From Marchantia polymorpha subsp. ruderalis (taxonomy: Eukaryota > Streptophyta > Marchantiopsida > Marchantiales > Marchantiaceae): a stretch of DNA of 64,000 nt. The stretch spans positions 26,920,501 through 26,984,500 of the forward strand of contig AP031351.1 in assembly GCA_037833965.1 (NCBI GenBank). Direction: 5' to 3'. The notes beneath the pieces are model-generated. The model was given only the letters and a program-made list of their open reading frames with translations. It was not told the DNA's origin and did not search any database. The position numbers and the translations under genes were made by a program. This document shows, in pieces, positions 31,058 to 45,350 of this stretch (position 1 is the first letter of the stretch; each line of letters begins with the position of its first letter).

Positions 31058-31457
31058 CAATAATTATATGAAAAAATCACAATAAAACAAAAATATGTAT
31101 GTTAAATGACAAAAAGTTGTGTAGTTATTGATCTTCATCATACCGGAGACATTAGAGTAAGATTAGTTTATGAAAACTATTTGAGACATAAAATCTACTC
31201 CTTATCACTAGCTGTTTCAACTAGATTCGAGTGGACATGTCGATATGTGGACACTTCAAGTGAGATGTTGTGTCAAATCTAGAATTGGATATATTTGCAA
31301 AATGTGCATTATTAGGTAGAATATGTAATCATATATGTGAGGGCTGAAAGTAGTGATATACGCCTTTGCATCGTTAGTGTCATACTTCCTTTGACCAATA
31401 GATTTTAGATTGATTTTGATTCAAAATTTTGGATCTAGAATGATGACATGCAAGTGT

Positions 31458-31646
31458 GTCTGAAACTTTAGCTATTAAATTGATCATTTGGCAAATAGCA
31501 GATGTCGAAGATTAAGAAGCGTCTGAAACTATAGTTATTAAATTGATCATTTGGCAAATAGCAGATGTCGAAGATTAAGAAGCGTCTGAAACTATAGTTA
31601 TTAAATTGATCATTTGGCACATAGCACATGTCGAAGATTAAGAAGC
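31458..31646 (+). repeat. 63-bp tandem repeat, three units
   Basis: Units begin at 31458, 31521 and 31584 with GTCTGAAACT and differ at a few positions; units 2 and 3 are the most alike. It is non-coding. Confidence 0.9.
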
Positions 31647-34600
31647 ATCATATGATGAGAGTTATCAAGAACAATGATTTTCAAGATTAATAGCTCATAC
31701 TAGAGCTATAAATGAGATTTGATGTGTTTCTAAACCTAGTAAATGATATTTTAGACATATCTCCATTCAGTTGACTTGAAGAAGCATGAAACGACTTGAA
31801 TGTACATGGATCACCCAGATTAAAACTATGTCTTGTTGTTATAAGATGTTCTTGACTTTATCAAATAATTTGGGCACATTGTGGGTTTTATAGTGAATTA
31901 TAGTGTTATATGAACACATGTGTATTGCATTACATTGTGCTTTGGATCTGCCATCGGGGAAAAATAGATGTTGGTTTTGTTGGAATTTTCTTTGAAATAT
32001 AGAATATTGGATCTCATTGTACTTTTTAATCCACCTTCTAGTACTAAAAAATAAAATAAAAAGTTTGTGTCGAACATTTCCATATTCTATTCCGTTAAAA
32101 AAAACTAAAAGAGAAGAAATAATAAGAGTTGTTTTAGTAGAAGAATTAATAAATTAATATATTAATGCTAGCAAGTCAAAGAGTGACAACCGACTCTGCC
32201 ATCTATTGCTTCTTTCCATATGATGATTAGTTTAATATTTTCTCTCAGGCATGGGCTCGATACATTTGAGAACGTTACTCATGCTTGTCAGGGCTGTTCA
32301 GGAGCCTCCCTAGAGAGAGAGAAATGAAACCTAGCCCTAAAAGACAAGAAGCACTGATCTGAAAGAAACACGAGCGACGACCGTTACCGTGATGATTTTC
32401 AGATGCAGTGACCGACACAGGAGAGAGAAATTGTCGGAACTCCACTCCCCGCCTTTCTCTCGCACTCGATCTTCGATTCTGCTCCCCTTTCGTCTTGGTC
32501 TTCGTGGGAAGTGCTCTTTCATGATTTTCTTACCGCGGTGCTGGTCGGTGCGGGTTGAAGCTCGGAGAATGCTGCCAACGACATTCCGGTGTTTTGACTG
32601 GAACTCTTGTCGACGCGATAAGCAATGATCACGGCCTAAGTGACTGCATTGATTCTCGAAATTGCGGAGAAGAGCGTGAGCCAGCTCAGTTGCTTGCACT
32701 GGACACATATATTCGCGGCCCGTCGATGGGTTTACACCTTGGCAGGACGCGCACTGAAGTCCGGTCTTCGTTGTGAACATGGCGAGAGGCAAGGAGAGAG
32801 AGAGAGAGAGGGAGAGGGAGATGGGGATGATGGTGTTTCATAATTGATGCATTTTCCTGTACGTCAACACGAGGGGGACACGGTTGTGCTCATGGTGGCA
32901 GTTTCTGGCACCCACCCGCACATTGTTCTCGTTCACGGGGTTGTTCTTATGGCCGAAAGCTGCCGATAGATAACCTGTGTCATGAACCGATTATAATATG
33001 GTAAAGTAAGGTAAGGTGCAGTGCACGTTCGTTAGGCTCTTCGCGTTAGATGGTCGTCGAGCGACTACCACGTTCGGACATAGAAAGTGGAGTACATAAA
33101 CACCGCCTCGGACCTATTGACCTATAGCTGCATGAGGGATGAACGAGGGTCTCGCCACTCAATGGCGAGCTCAGGTCGGCGTGCTTTGTTCTGTTGCAGT
33201 GGAGGCCGTTGGCAGAGGCCCAGCCAACTTTGCTGATGACACGGAATGCAGCCAATAGAATGTGAAAGGAGCCGGGGCCCAAGTCGACGGGCAAAATTCA
33301 ACAACTTCTTGGGCAGGTAGAGAGAAGCAGCGGCGAGAGGGCTATCAGGACTCCTTGCCAGGGCGAAAGTTCTCGTAATTATGATGGCATGTCCTCCTAG
33401 AGCGGCCTAAGTCGCTGCGTTGATGGTAGAGGGGAGAGAGAACCCCGACTTCAGCCTGCGAACAACGAATGCAACCTAGCGCAGAGATCACTAGTTAAGA
33501 CTGGCACCCATGGCCCAGTCTCTTGACCTGCATGAGAGTCATCCGGGAGGCGTCGCTAAGGAAAGATCCTAAAGACAGACAGACAGACAGACAGAGAGGG
33601 AGAGAAAGAAGTGATGTTAGCAAAGATGCCGTGAAGCCGCTGATGATTGCAGGTATGGCAGTGGATCCAGCAAAGCCAGAAGTTTCAACGCATGTCCAGT
33701 CATTATGGCCCTTGCCAGCATGTATCAAAGCCTGGTAGTGCTATCCTTGGCCCTAGCAGGCCTGCGTAGAGTAACATAAAACGAAAGAACGGCAATCTGA
33801 TCACAGGCCATGAAACCAGCACACGGGACTCGGCTCATTCGATCTTCAGAGGTCACCGGAATGACTGAGAGTGCAAATCATGTCAATATCCCTGACTACA
33901 TGTAAACCCTAAACCCCTAAACTTCAGTCGTCCAGCAATTCGTCGACACTCAAAGCACAACTGAGACTCACGAAAGAAAAAATCTCCAGAAAGGAAGATG
34001 AGAAAGGACAGGGGAGACAGACCGAGAGCAGGGGCGAGAGAAGAAAGTGAAGAAGCGTGAGAGGGAGGGGAACCACGGACGAGAATAAAATTCAGTTGTA
34101 CTTCAAGGATGAGTCGTACATTTCTCAACATACACTCATTGCCATAAAACATCAGGATTTGGACAGAGCAGTTTCCAACAATCTTACATGGTCGATACCT
34201 ATTCATCGAGTACCTGTTTCCTGTTGCTTAAACAAATTAACCAAAAGAACTACCGAAATGGACACATGTTAGAAGAACAAGTTGATCCATGATCCAAACA
34301 GTATTTCTAGGCAAAGAAGAACTGCCAAATGCATAGTCCTGCTCGTAGAAATTGCATCAATAGCCTAATGATAAGCTCTTCCTTTTGCCTTTACTCTCTC
34401 CATTATTCTTATATTGCTTCTTGATAAGTTACTTCTTGCTATAATTCCAACACTTTATATCTGATTCCTACTTTCATTTCACCACACTTGATCATTCCTC
34501 GTTGCGGCACTTCGTAAATACCTAAATGATTGAGGAACAAGTGGTTGGATTAATTTTATCTGTAACCTCATCCGAAAATAGAATTGTAGAATAAAATGGA

Positions 34601-34765
34601 ATCGTTTCATCACATTGGATTTCTGAGAAAAGTACTTGATGTATCCTTACGGGAAAGAAAAATTCATCTTACCATATGGGATTCACGTAACTGAGCTGCC
34701 ACCCATGTTCCAGTACAAAGATTTTGTAGCTATATACTTGGCGTCTATAGTGGTGGAACTAGTAC

Positions 34766-35165
34766 AATTGGGGAAATTTGCCATTTCAACTTGGAAAAAA
34801 TAAGCCATTTTTTCACTCTCTTCCTTCATTCTCTCGTACTCTTTTGTCTTATTTTTTCATGTTCCGTGCCTTTGTGTACGCAAATAAATCTATTGAATCC
34901 AAAGATGTGATTGAGGTCGTCCAACCTCCAACTTGGGAGAAAATTGCCGTTTCCTTTCCACTCTTCCTTCATTCTTTCTCACTCTGTACTCTTTCCTACT
35001 CTTTTGTGACTTCGAGGATGCAAACAGATCGACTAAACCCGAAGGTGGAACTTAGGTCGGCCGATCTTCAACTTCTGGAAAACTTGTCATTTCATCCCGC
35101 TCTCTTCCTTCATTCTCTCTCACTCTCTCCTTCTTCTTTTCTGTTCCATACCTTCATGTGCGCAT
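34766..35165 (+). repeat. Diverged tandem repeat of about 142 bp, three units
   Basis: Each unit has a short CAACTT..GA(A)AA segment, then TCTTCCTTCATTCT(C/T)TC, then a CTTTT(G)T run. The CTTCCTTCATTC anchors sit at 34820, 34963 and 35104. Confidence 0.6.
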
Positions 35166-36951
35166 ATGTCTATCGCCTAGTGTTCGAATGTTGGTGCACT
35201 TGGCTTGCTGACGAAGTAAAGGGCATGTACGATATTTGAATATGAATTACGATGTGCCGTCAGTGGGTCCCATTGTGTAGCATGAATCGAGTTGGGTCCC
35301 CGGAAAGGTTTTACGCCGGGTACCATCAAGTCATTTTCTTGTATTTGTAGCATACTAAACTCCCATACAAAATATTATGGATTTGAATTGAATCGAATAT
35401 GTATTTTGCAATGAAAGCAAAGAATCGGCTCTCTTTTGGCATCCTTCTCACCAAGACGTTTAAAATCAACAAATTAAATCCATCGAATTTTGTACATTTT
35501 GACATCTTGAAAATCAGGATATTTACATTTGAATAGAAGCTTGTTGATGTAAAATTTCATTGTTATCCTACTTCAACTAATTATAAATCTTCATTCATAA
35601 ATCCTTGTGTATAAATGAAGGAATGTCTCTTGACACGAGTGTAGCCTGGTTATGCTCACATCACAATCACAAATTTCAATCCGATCGTACTCCTTCATAT
35701 CAATTTTTTTCTTAAATTCCTAAACTAAATCGTGACAGTTAACTATACTATTCCATTAACTTGCCACAAGATGAGAAAGTTATGATATGTGAATTATTTA
35801 ACTTCATGCTCCATACAACTAAGTTTTTAAGTAACAAATTGATTACTCAAAACAACTTTTGACCTAAATCCTATTCAAAATAAAGGTGATTAAGATATTA
35901 AAAAAACATATTTTTAGAGATTGTGTGCAATGTCTAATTCCGGTCGAAATATTTGCAATATCTAATTTTTTTCAAATATATCTCTACTTAATCTCATCAA
36001 CATCCAAGGTTCATAGCTAGTTCACAACCAGAAATACGTGATTTGTAATTATTTTCAGCTTAGTGTTGTACATACATCTTAGATCATACTTTCTTTTGGA
36101 TTCTCTCCTTATTACATCCTATCACTTTTCCATCGTTCACTTTTCATCACTCCATTATTGATAGCATGAATCAAGTTAGTTTCAACCTCATCGATGTATC
36201 TCACACATGTGTTGTGTGAAGAGATGTATTTTCTTGAATATAGGACATTTTTTAGAACTAATTCACTTCTTTTCAACTTCTATTGCCCTTATATAATACC
36301 AGTTTGTACTAAAGACTTGATAGTTATTGATCAAAATGTAAGTTAGTTATTGAATGCTGATGATCAATAGTTTGATGTGCAGGAGTACATATGTTGTAGC
36401 AACAACATCTTAAAAAGAGAAGTAAGCATAAAATGTTTCTATCTTTATCATAAGATTGAAATTGTATAGAGTGATGCATGAGCATTTCAACATGTTAAAA
36501 ACACATATATTTATTGTACTTTGTTGAACAAATCACACAATTATTATTCAATCAAAGTATTGTGAACTAATTTTTCTTTAGTGAGTTTGATTTTATATAT
36601 GTATTAGAAATATTAGCTAGCATTAAATAAGAAATACTCAAGTTAATTTTATGAAATATGAGATGTTATTGTTGTTTTAAATATCATTTGATATAGATTT
36701 TTTATATTTTGTTCAGAAATTTTTAAATCTTAATAGTTTGTAAGTTGTAGATGCATAATTTATAATACTATAATTTTGAATTTTTCCACTTGATTTGATT
36801 TGATTTTTCTCTCTTGTGCAAAATTGAATTTTACGTCTTTTGTAACCATTTTTAGCTAGTTAGAACTAAAGTAGAAGTATTTCAAGATGAAGTTGTAATT
36901 ACTTTAAGTTTCATTAGTCATAGTTGCCATGTTAGCGATTCGTGTACAATA

Positions 36952-38876
36952 CACACTCGCTTAAGTCCGCATTTCACAACGCAAAATTCTCGGATCAATT
37001 TTCTCAAAAATGTTCAATATTTTACAAAAAATTGAACAGAGTCATTTGACGGCTATTGTCAATTCACTCCCAAGCTATCACGCACCAGACGGTTTGTAAA
37101 TTGCAGCGGAGGGTGAATAGTGACGCCTTGGCTTGATTTATATGGTCCGATGACAAATATGGCGAAGATTTCAGCTCACTCATATTGACTTCTAAGCTGA
37201 CTGCACTCTCTAAAGACTGAAGGATAACATCACGCTAATCAATATCATCGTCAGTCGAGGTTGGTTCGGCTTTATCATCTTCGAGGATTCGTTGACAGGC
37301 TCCTAAAGAAGGAGTGCACCCATTGCATGTTTGATCTCTTCAAGAAGAGTGTTTTTGAATAGCTTTAAGTCGTCGTTGTCATCAATCAGACAATGCTCAA
37401 TCTCACCTCAAATGTCAATATTGTGCTTGTCACTCAAGATATCACAATTGCTGAGCAAACGAGCAATTTTGTCCACAGTTCCGTCATTGTCGGTGCCAAG
37501 TTCGGTTTTTAGAAATGCAAAAATAATATTTGTCTTTTCAAGCAGTCTCTCAAACTCTCAGCGGAAATTTTGTTCCAGGCAATGTTAGCGAAGTTTGCAG
37601 CATCTAACAGATGTGGAGAACATCCATTAAACATCCATGCAGGGTCTCACTTCAACTTTGATGCAGCTATTGCCAGTTGATACTTCAAACTTTGCAGATT
37701 ATCGTGGTAGGTGATCATTTCGTTGAGCAACAAATACTTGTATCGCTTTTTTAGAGCAGCAATGATGCCCATGTCCATCGGTTGCTTCCACGACGTATTA
37801 TTTGACAGAAAGAACACCACGCAGATATCATTTTGCTCAAGGGCAAATGAGAACTAGGAGCATTATCAAGGATAAAGAGAACTTTATGATCGGTACATTT
37901 GCGAACATATGGTTCAAAAACCTCATCGGACCACTTCTAAACCTCGACACGTCAATCCATGCGTTCTTCTGCTGAAGATACGGAAGAGGCCAGGTGTTTC
38001 CTGAAATACATGCGAAGTCCTTTGCCTTTTCCATCATGGTGATTGATACTTGTTGAGTCCTTGTGGCATTGCAACAAACCACAAAAGTCATGTGGTCTTT
38101 TGCTTTTTTCTGTCTTCGGAGTGTTGACGTATCTTCATTTGACATCAAGATTGTGTAATTTGGAACAAGTTGAAAGAAAAATCTAGTTTGTCCATATTGC
38201 ACACTCAAGCTGGATCATGCTGGTTGATAATTGCACATAACTTATGCAAAGCTCGCTAAGTTTCAAGATTATATTTGTCAACCTAACCGCCTTCACCAAA
38301 CAAGTTTGTGCTGTTTAAACCAAACCGATGACGAAATCTCAAAAACCATACCCAAGAAGCCTTGAACTTATCATCACCTATCTCCATAGCCTCATTAAAT
38401 TGTTTTGCTTTGTGGCAAATGAGATTGGGCAGCAAAACAAGCGACATTTGACATCCAACATCAACACATTCGAACAGCCGTTTCTCAAGCTAAGTAAACA
38501 ATGACTGCGAAATGTGGACTCTTGAGTGGCTTGGTCAACCCTTTGAGCTCGTTTGCAAATCTCATCTTTGCTTGCTTTCAATTTTTGAATAACCTTCTCG
38601 TCGACACCGTATTGACAAGCAATGTTGTGATTAGTCGGCGGTTTGAATTGCTCCAATAAAGTGATAATTTCCATCCTTTAATAGTCATTTTGACGCTGGC
38701 CCTGACCTTTGCGTTTCATCACACGTTGTTCGCTCATGATTGCAAATGAACTCAAAATTGTGTTTACTATGTATTAATTTTATTATTATATGGGGTGTTC
38801 CTAATATTCCTTAGACCCGCATCTCAGTTAAGTCCGCATCAAACTTCCAATATCAAGTTGCGGACTTAAGCGGGTG
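36952..38876 (-). mobile_element. pogo-like (Tc1/mariner) transposon
   Basis: Terminal inverted repeats are CACACTCGCTTAAGTCCGCA at the left (36952-36971) and CACCCGCTTAAGTCCGCA at the right (38876-38859, minus), differing by a 2-bp gap. The element is flanked by TA on both sides (36950-36951 and 38877-38878), the target of this superfamily. An extra TTAAGTCCGCAT lies subterminally at 38828-38839. The 1925-bp element encodes a decayed transposase on the minus strand. Confidence 0.85.
37170..38737 (-). pseudogene. pogo-type transposase, decayed
   Basis: The likely start is ATG at 38737 (MSEQRVMKRKG) with a stop after 19 codons. Next come a CENP-B-like helix-turn-helix (IACQYGVDEKVIQKLK), a second DNA-binding part (FKASWVWFLRFRHRFGL), and then DDE catalytic segments: VCNMDKTRFFF with the first Asp, KAKDHMTFVVCCNAT, and an NAPSH...LPNNTS-type segment around 37840-37780 with the second Asp region. 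Several frameshifts and stops make it non-functional. Confidence 0.8.
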
Positions 38877-38878
38877 TA

Positions 38879-41800
38879 TACTATATTTGGTAGGTAGAGT
38901 AAATGTGTTAGTTGACAACATCATGCTAGCGGCCCTACGCTTGTTAAAGTTTTTAGCCATGTCATCCATCTATTAGGTGTTAAATGGAGGGTGAAAATAA
39001 TGTTTTATCTTTTTTTTATTTGTTGGTAATATCTATATAAGAGAGAGTTGAGAACTATTGTTGATATTTCTCATAGTATAGTACTATGTATTTATTTATT
39101 TGTAAATCCTAGTTACTAAACTCTTTTGGTGATAAATCAATGTCTATTGAGATTTGAAATTTGAAGAAAAATTATTTTTCATTTGGAAATAACTACAATG
39201 TTCCATAAAAGAACTTTCTTTTTTATATTATGAAAAAATAATGTCTACCCTGTTTTTTTCAAAGGTTTGAAACTCAAACATGCGGCTATGTTCACTCTTA
39301 TCAAGCCTCTATATGATATGGGACGTAGTGGAATCAAAAATAGGTGTAAAGAATGTAGAATGAGATGGAACAGCAGATAATCAAATCACTATTTTCATGG
39401 AGAAGCTATATAGAGTATTCATAAGTTTATTGAGTTTTAAATTGTTGAGCCCAATATTATTGAAATTTTTGTCTAAAAGATAAACCTATAATCATTACAT
39501 ACATTCTATCATTTTACTTTTACAAGAACGAGTATGATATGTAGGGCTTTCATATAGAATTGCACAATCAGGAAAATGAATATTTTCCTGCATGAATAAC
39601 TCAAAGCTTGTCAAGTGGTATGAAGAAGGTGCTCATGTATAACACTAAGAAAGATGGGAGGACCGCATCAATCACCCATTTTCCACACACATGTGGATTG
39701 CTCATATTCTTGTCATATAATAAATTATACAACTCGTGAGCGAAATAAGTTGATACTAATATCGATTTAGTCAGATTCATATACTTTTGTCTTCACAATT
39801 AGCAAGTATGTATCGAAATTGACAACATATCTTCCACTTACAGTTTTCCTCGTATTGTTTGTGCATCTCGTCACGACCGTGGCCCACACGCTGAATGTTA
39901 TTACAAATTTCCGCCTACAATCTCGTCAAAAACATGTCGAAGGGTCTTTCTATATCTAGATATAATTCATCATCGGTGACAGCAGGCTACGTGCACCTGT
40001 AGGACTTGGCATGGGGGCGAACAGATTCACGCTGAAGAGAAGGGTCGGAGATTGGATGACGTATGGCCAGGTCAATAAGCAGCGAGAGAACAGCTCGAGG
40101 GCCCAAAGGTTCGGTGGAGCAGAGATGGCAAGCCCAGCCGAGGGGAGGGAGATGGAATCGTAGCAGAGATGGGTGCAGCGACTCTGCATGCTCTTCATCA
40201 CATTACGGAGGCATGATTGCGTGTGAGGAAATTGTGTCTTTCTCGTAGAGTTGGCTTGACCAACGAGGGCGCGGAAGAGGAAGAGGTGACATCAGACGGA
40301 CAGCAAAGCGCTTCCGTTGCGAAGAACGGGAGGGAAACAGGGAGCTTGTCGTGTGCTGCGCTGCTGCTGCTGTTGCTCGTGTTTTTGTGCTCTTTATTTG
40401 TCGAATGCGCTCCGAGAGATGCGAGCCCCGTTCCTCACGAGTCGAAAAAGTCGTTTCCTGGCTTACCATCATTGGAATTTGGACATCCGTCCTTCCCTAC
40501 AGGATGCTCTGGGTTCTAGCTTTTTCCCCAAGATAGCAAAAGCAGTTTCCTCGGCGAAGGAATGTCGCTCGATGGTTGAAATGAGCAGGACGGTACTTTC
40601 ACCACGACGATTACTACGGCTGCTCCTCGCACTACAGGACAGTTTATTACAGAATATTCGACGACTTGCAGTCTTCGTTGAAGCAACCGACTTCAATATA
40701 CATTTCGTGATTTGATTCCTAATCAACTGTACCGAAAGTATGCGATTCCGTTGGAGATTCAGGACGGACGAGAAATCTGAACGCAGCACAAAATAGTTAC
40801 ACGATCAGGCTCTTCATTAAACCCTAACGCTCTGTTGCTGTACACCTAATAGATCGGAAACCGACGACGGGCGCCCAACAAAACTCATTTATTGTTGAAA
40901 AGGTTCGATTCCATTCTTTCGGATGGCCGAAGACAGCGTTCCTGTTGTGGGGCATGAGGCGGACGGGGAGGAGGGTGAGGGGGGATGGGTCTCAGTGGAG
41001 GGGGGGATGGAAGGAGTGAGGGATACAGTCGCCAGGAGTGAGATGCCGGGCCGGGCTTCTGTATGGAAGCAGCTACATGGCCTCTGTTACCTTTCCGAAT
41101 TTGTTTTGTGAATGGCCCTCATTCCTTGAAGTTGACGCAAGGTAAGTTCGGAGAAATAATGGGGGCCTGCACTGTTGGCACTGTTCTATGAAAGGTCGAC
41201 CTTGACGGAAGTTGGTCAATCGAAATTCTCACACTTTGGCACCATTCGGAGCAGCGTGATCTGGGGGAAAGGCCTTGATGCGCGGATTGGCGATTCCGTG
41301 GAGGTCCATCCTCGGGGATCAGTTGCTGCTGCTCCTTGGAAGAAGCGTTCGGTCATGACAGCGAGCCATGGGTCAAACGAGATGAAGTAGATAGACTACC
41401 GCACTGCTGTATGAGCATTTGACATCGAAGTGGTGCACGTTTAGAAGTCGTGGCCGACGAGGAGCCCCACCATGCTGGGCTTTGCGGGGGTTTGACCGAT
41501 GATTGATTTGATGCGAAGAGGGATGGAGACAAAAGCGACATAGCAGTGGAGTCGACTGCAGGGCAGCGCTGCACACATTATGCGTTTCGTGTAAGATTCC
41601 CAGAGCACGATTATTGCCCTCTTTCTTCTCTATTGTACCGATGCAATTCATTCTTTGCGCGGGCCATCATGCACGAGACTTCCCAGTATATTCTCTCTCC
41701 TGCTGGAGGTCGCTGGTTGGCCGCGACACGATCAGATGACATACGATGCATAATCATCTGAATGGACGGGGAACCGGAAGAGCCGCAAATCAATCAATCA

Positions 41801-43300
41801 ATCAATCAAGAGCAAGCCAAATCTCTCCACCTCTCTGCATCCCCCAACAATCCATTCCTTCCAGCGGGAGAGGGGGAGGTGGGGAGGTGGGGTTGGGGGA
41901 TCTCCTGGCTTCTGCACGATATGTTACGACGCCAAGCGTTTGGATCAGAGACCATAATGGGGACGAGGGGTGCGATGGACCGACATTTTCTACCTCTCCA
42001 CAGCATTTTTATTCTCTTCTCGAATGCTTTTCGAGAGTAAACGAAAGTCTACGCCACGGCCACCGACGAAGCCAAGTGGGAGAGCGGAGCAGATCAAAAC
42101 AGAAACACAGCATAGATCCCTCCTCCATCGCCCGTCGATCCGCGCGCAGCCAAGCCATCCCAGCCATTGTGGAAGCCGACGATATTATGGTGATGATGGT
42201 CTCCAACGCACCAGCAACAACCATGTCCCCCTTTACTGTTAATTTACTGTTCGCCATATCACTTGGTCCCCCCCCTGCTCCCCTTTCTTGTCCTAGCAGC
42301 AAGCCATCTATAATACGGTTTGCCAACAAACGAACAGACCTGGAGGGGATGGCTCGGATGGCTGCGATTGGAGAGCAGCAGGGATCTATGTGAGGGCTGG
42401 GTGGAGCACGACTTTCCCCATCCAGCAGTCCGACTACGGTTCGGTACAGATTCCCCAGTAGCCTTCTCTACGTCTCCATGCCTCCATGCGATACGGTACT
42501 AGCACGTCCTGCAGTGGCTACACGTAGCAGGTCAAAATATACCTCCCTTCCAATCTTGCGGGCTGCGTTGCCTCCCTCTCTTTTCTCCTGCAGATGGATA
42601 GAAAGTGATCCTCTCGTCGAATCCACGGGCAGGAGTGGCTAGGGAATTTACTATCCGAGATCAAAGGGATTCGCGAGGCCGTAGGGAGCGAGCGAGCGAG
42701 CGAGCGAGGGAGGTGGTGGGCGGTTCCATCGTGCCGCTCTGGTGCGTCGGCGTCTGATGTCCGTTCGTTGCGCTCGAAGGTCTGCCCAGTGCACATCTCC
42801 TGTTCTGGGGAGGACGGGTCACCCTTCAGATAAGACAGGCGGAGGAGGGCGTTGGGAAGGACTCGGGAATGAGTGGCCTGCGCATGAAGGAACGGGTTCC
42901 GAATCAATGAATCAATGCATCGATGAATCAGTGAATGAATGTATCGATTTTGGATGGACATTGTAGATCTGAATTGAAGTGCACCGGCCGGACGCCGCTC
43001 CACTGCACTAAACTCGCTCTGTCCTGACCGAGTGCGAACCATCCGTCCCGCCCTGCGGGTCCTGCCGCGATCTCGTCGATGCGTAAAGGCACCTCGAGCT
43101 CGCCCTGCGCCAGTGCAGTCCGTGAAGTGAACTTGAAATCCACGCCAAGCGCGAAAATCCACCATTGCTTGATTATGTACCAGGTCGGATGAGGTGCATC
43201 TGAATGAATATCTGGGTCGTTGGCAGATCGCTGATTCCTGGTACTGTACAAGGACGTGTTGACGTCAAGTTCGTGTGGCCAAGTAGTCAAAATCGATAGT
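38879..43300. other. Unassigned intergenic sequence
   Basis: AT-rich to 39950, then more GC-rich. ORFs up to 215 codons (41746-42393 plus, 42518-43165 minus) overlap others on the opposite strand and show no domain, so I do not call them genes. Microsatellites: AATC repeats near 41790-41810 and GAGC repeats near 42688-42708. Confidence 0.35.
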
Positions 43301-45350
43301 ATAGTCAACTAATATACAAACATGAAGACCCCATCGAGCAATACAAGTATGAGTCCAGAGAGGGTAGCCACTTCAATAGTAGTTCAAGTACCGATGAAAT
43401 TGTCTTAATATTGCGGGAGGATTTTCTATTCAGAGTCATCATAATCTCATGAGTTTTAATATGTTCATGTGACATGATTCTCTAATATGGATACAGATTT
43501 TTCCTGGAGATAACCTGCACACTTCTCTAAATATTATACATTTATAGCGTGATGTCTATTGTAATATAGTATGGTATTACTTCACACCACTTTGTATATT
43601 TTAAATATACACTGTAAAGTACTGGTGGATTCTCTCACAATATCTTTCAGAATGTGTCCAAGTGGAATCTCATACCTTTGAGTAAATTCCAAAACGAACG
43701 CTCGTTTGATAACCTCAAAAGAAAAATAATTAATGTATAAATTCAAACCATATAATTTCAAAGCTAAGTAACTTGAATTTGGAAAAAAATTAGTAAGGTG
43801 GATATGCAAAGTACACTCAAATATGCTTGGAAACATTGGTTGATGCGGTTGTATTCAATTATCGAGGAAGATATAGTATCACCCTAAAAATTTGCCTCTA
43901 CAATTTTAATTTGGTATTGCTTACAAAGTATATGTATGACATGATATAATACGAGTAGTAATATCATATTATAATATAGTAGAGTGAAATGCATATCAAT
44001 GTTCCTTCCATTTGAGAAATACATGGACTCTTGAGCCATAACGAACATATCATCTCATATAGCATCATGTTAATATATATTCTTCATCATGTACTTTTTC
44101 TAGATAGCATATTTGGTTACTATAATGCTTATACATGATATAACCAAAAGATCCACTAGCGTGCAAGGCTGCTTGAAAGAAGTTGTTCAAGCTGGGAGTG
44201 ATTATTATCTTTAATAAAAGCAATTGCTTGTCTTTGATGTGTAACATGCTAAAGACTAGAATTGTTTTTTTTGTTGTTGTTACACATGACATCCTTTGCT
44301 ACATAAGAAGAGAGTCTAGAAGTTATAAGTTCGGGTCACAATCATTCCTCATGGAGGCATACCATGACACATAGCGTAAAACCATACGAAAAGTGAATGA
44401 TAACAATTTATTAAAAAATTTGTGGCAAATCTGTTGTTATTTCAAATTTTTAATATATGGTGCTTTCAAAGGATGCATTCTACATGCATTGATAAAGATG
44501 ATAAATGCAATTCTTCATTTCTAACATGATCACGCGTGAGTTCAGACAAGAGGATGGACATAGATTATATTAGTATTAGAGTGGTTGTTCAGACAATTGC
44601 TTTGAAAAGAGGACCTATGAGTCAGAGAGAAACTGTGCAATCGTACATCTTAGGAGCTGATCTGGTTAGGTTTAAAGGAAGGCTAGGTTGTAGATGTTTC
44701 ATGTGGTGGTCGTTGTTCTCACGCGAGACGTTGATGTAATGGGAGTCATTGGACTCACGTTGGAGATGATGTGGAGTTTAGCGCCTATGATTACACCTGA
44801 AAGTATGTTGATCAACATGGGGAACACAGCTTCACTCTTTGGGGCCTTGGAGATGGATTGAGCGTCATGCTAATTTGGATTGTTCTGGTCAATAGTGTGT
44901 CCGGAGTTACCGAGAAAGTTGTAAAGTAGACAACTATCTCTGCCATAGTGTACGATGTACTGCAACGTTGTTTCTCCATGGTCTTACGACTATGGAGTAT
45001 AGCCATGTAGGCTATTCGACTAAAATGAAGATGAGTGAAGTTTGTATTCGTCCCGGTTACCAGAACTCCTCATGACTTTCTTTCATGGACCCTTAAAGCG
45101 TTGGAAAGATAACAACTTGCAACATCAGAGATTGGATCTCTTTCTCTTTCGATCTTAGGCGGGATTCTCTTGTCCTTGATGGCTTTTGGTTTTTACAGCT
45201 AAATTGGGGTTTTACACGGGGTTTGTCAGCCCACTCGCCTCCGTGTTTGATGTCTTTACTTGGCACATACATGTCAGCAAGATGGGATGAGAAATGTCAT
45301 GCCTGGATTCTAAACCTACGTGAGTTCGATTTCATGAGCTGAGAACGCAC
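43301..45350. other. AT-rich stretch without recognised features
   Basis: Short ORFs only, none with a recognisable domain, and no terminal repeats found. Confidence 0.35.

Larger units (their letters stand above)
31066..36949. other. AT-rich gene-poor stretch
   Basis: No gene could be supported. It contains a 63-bp tandem repeat (31458-31646), a GA microsatellite (about 32790-32820), an ACAG microsatellite (about 33575-33598) and a diverged tandem repeat of about 142 bp (34766-35165). A GC-richer island at 32350-33900 has ORFs up to 151 codons without recognisable domains. Confidence 0.4.

Noticed and set aside
31458-31646. CRISPR-like array
   Set aside because: Units are adjacent without unique spacers, and the genome is a plant; a plain tandem repeat.
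32337-32792. 151-codon minus-strand ORF
   Set aside because: No recognisable domain and overlapped by ORFs on the other strand.
41746-42393. 215-codon plus-strand ORF with microsatellite start
   Set aside because: Low-complexity beginning (AATC repeat), no domain, and overlapping antisense ORFs of similar length.
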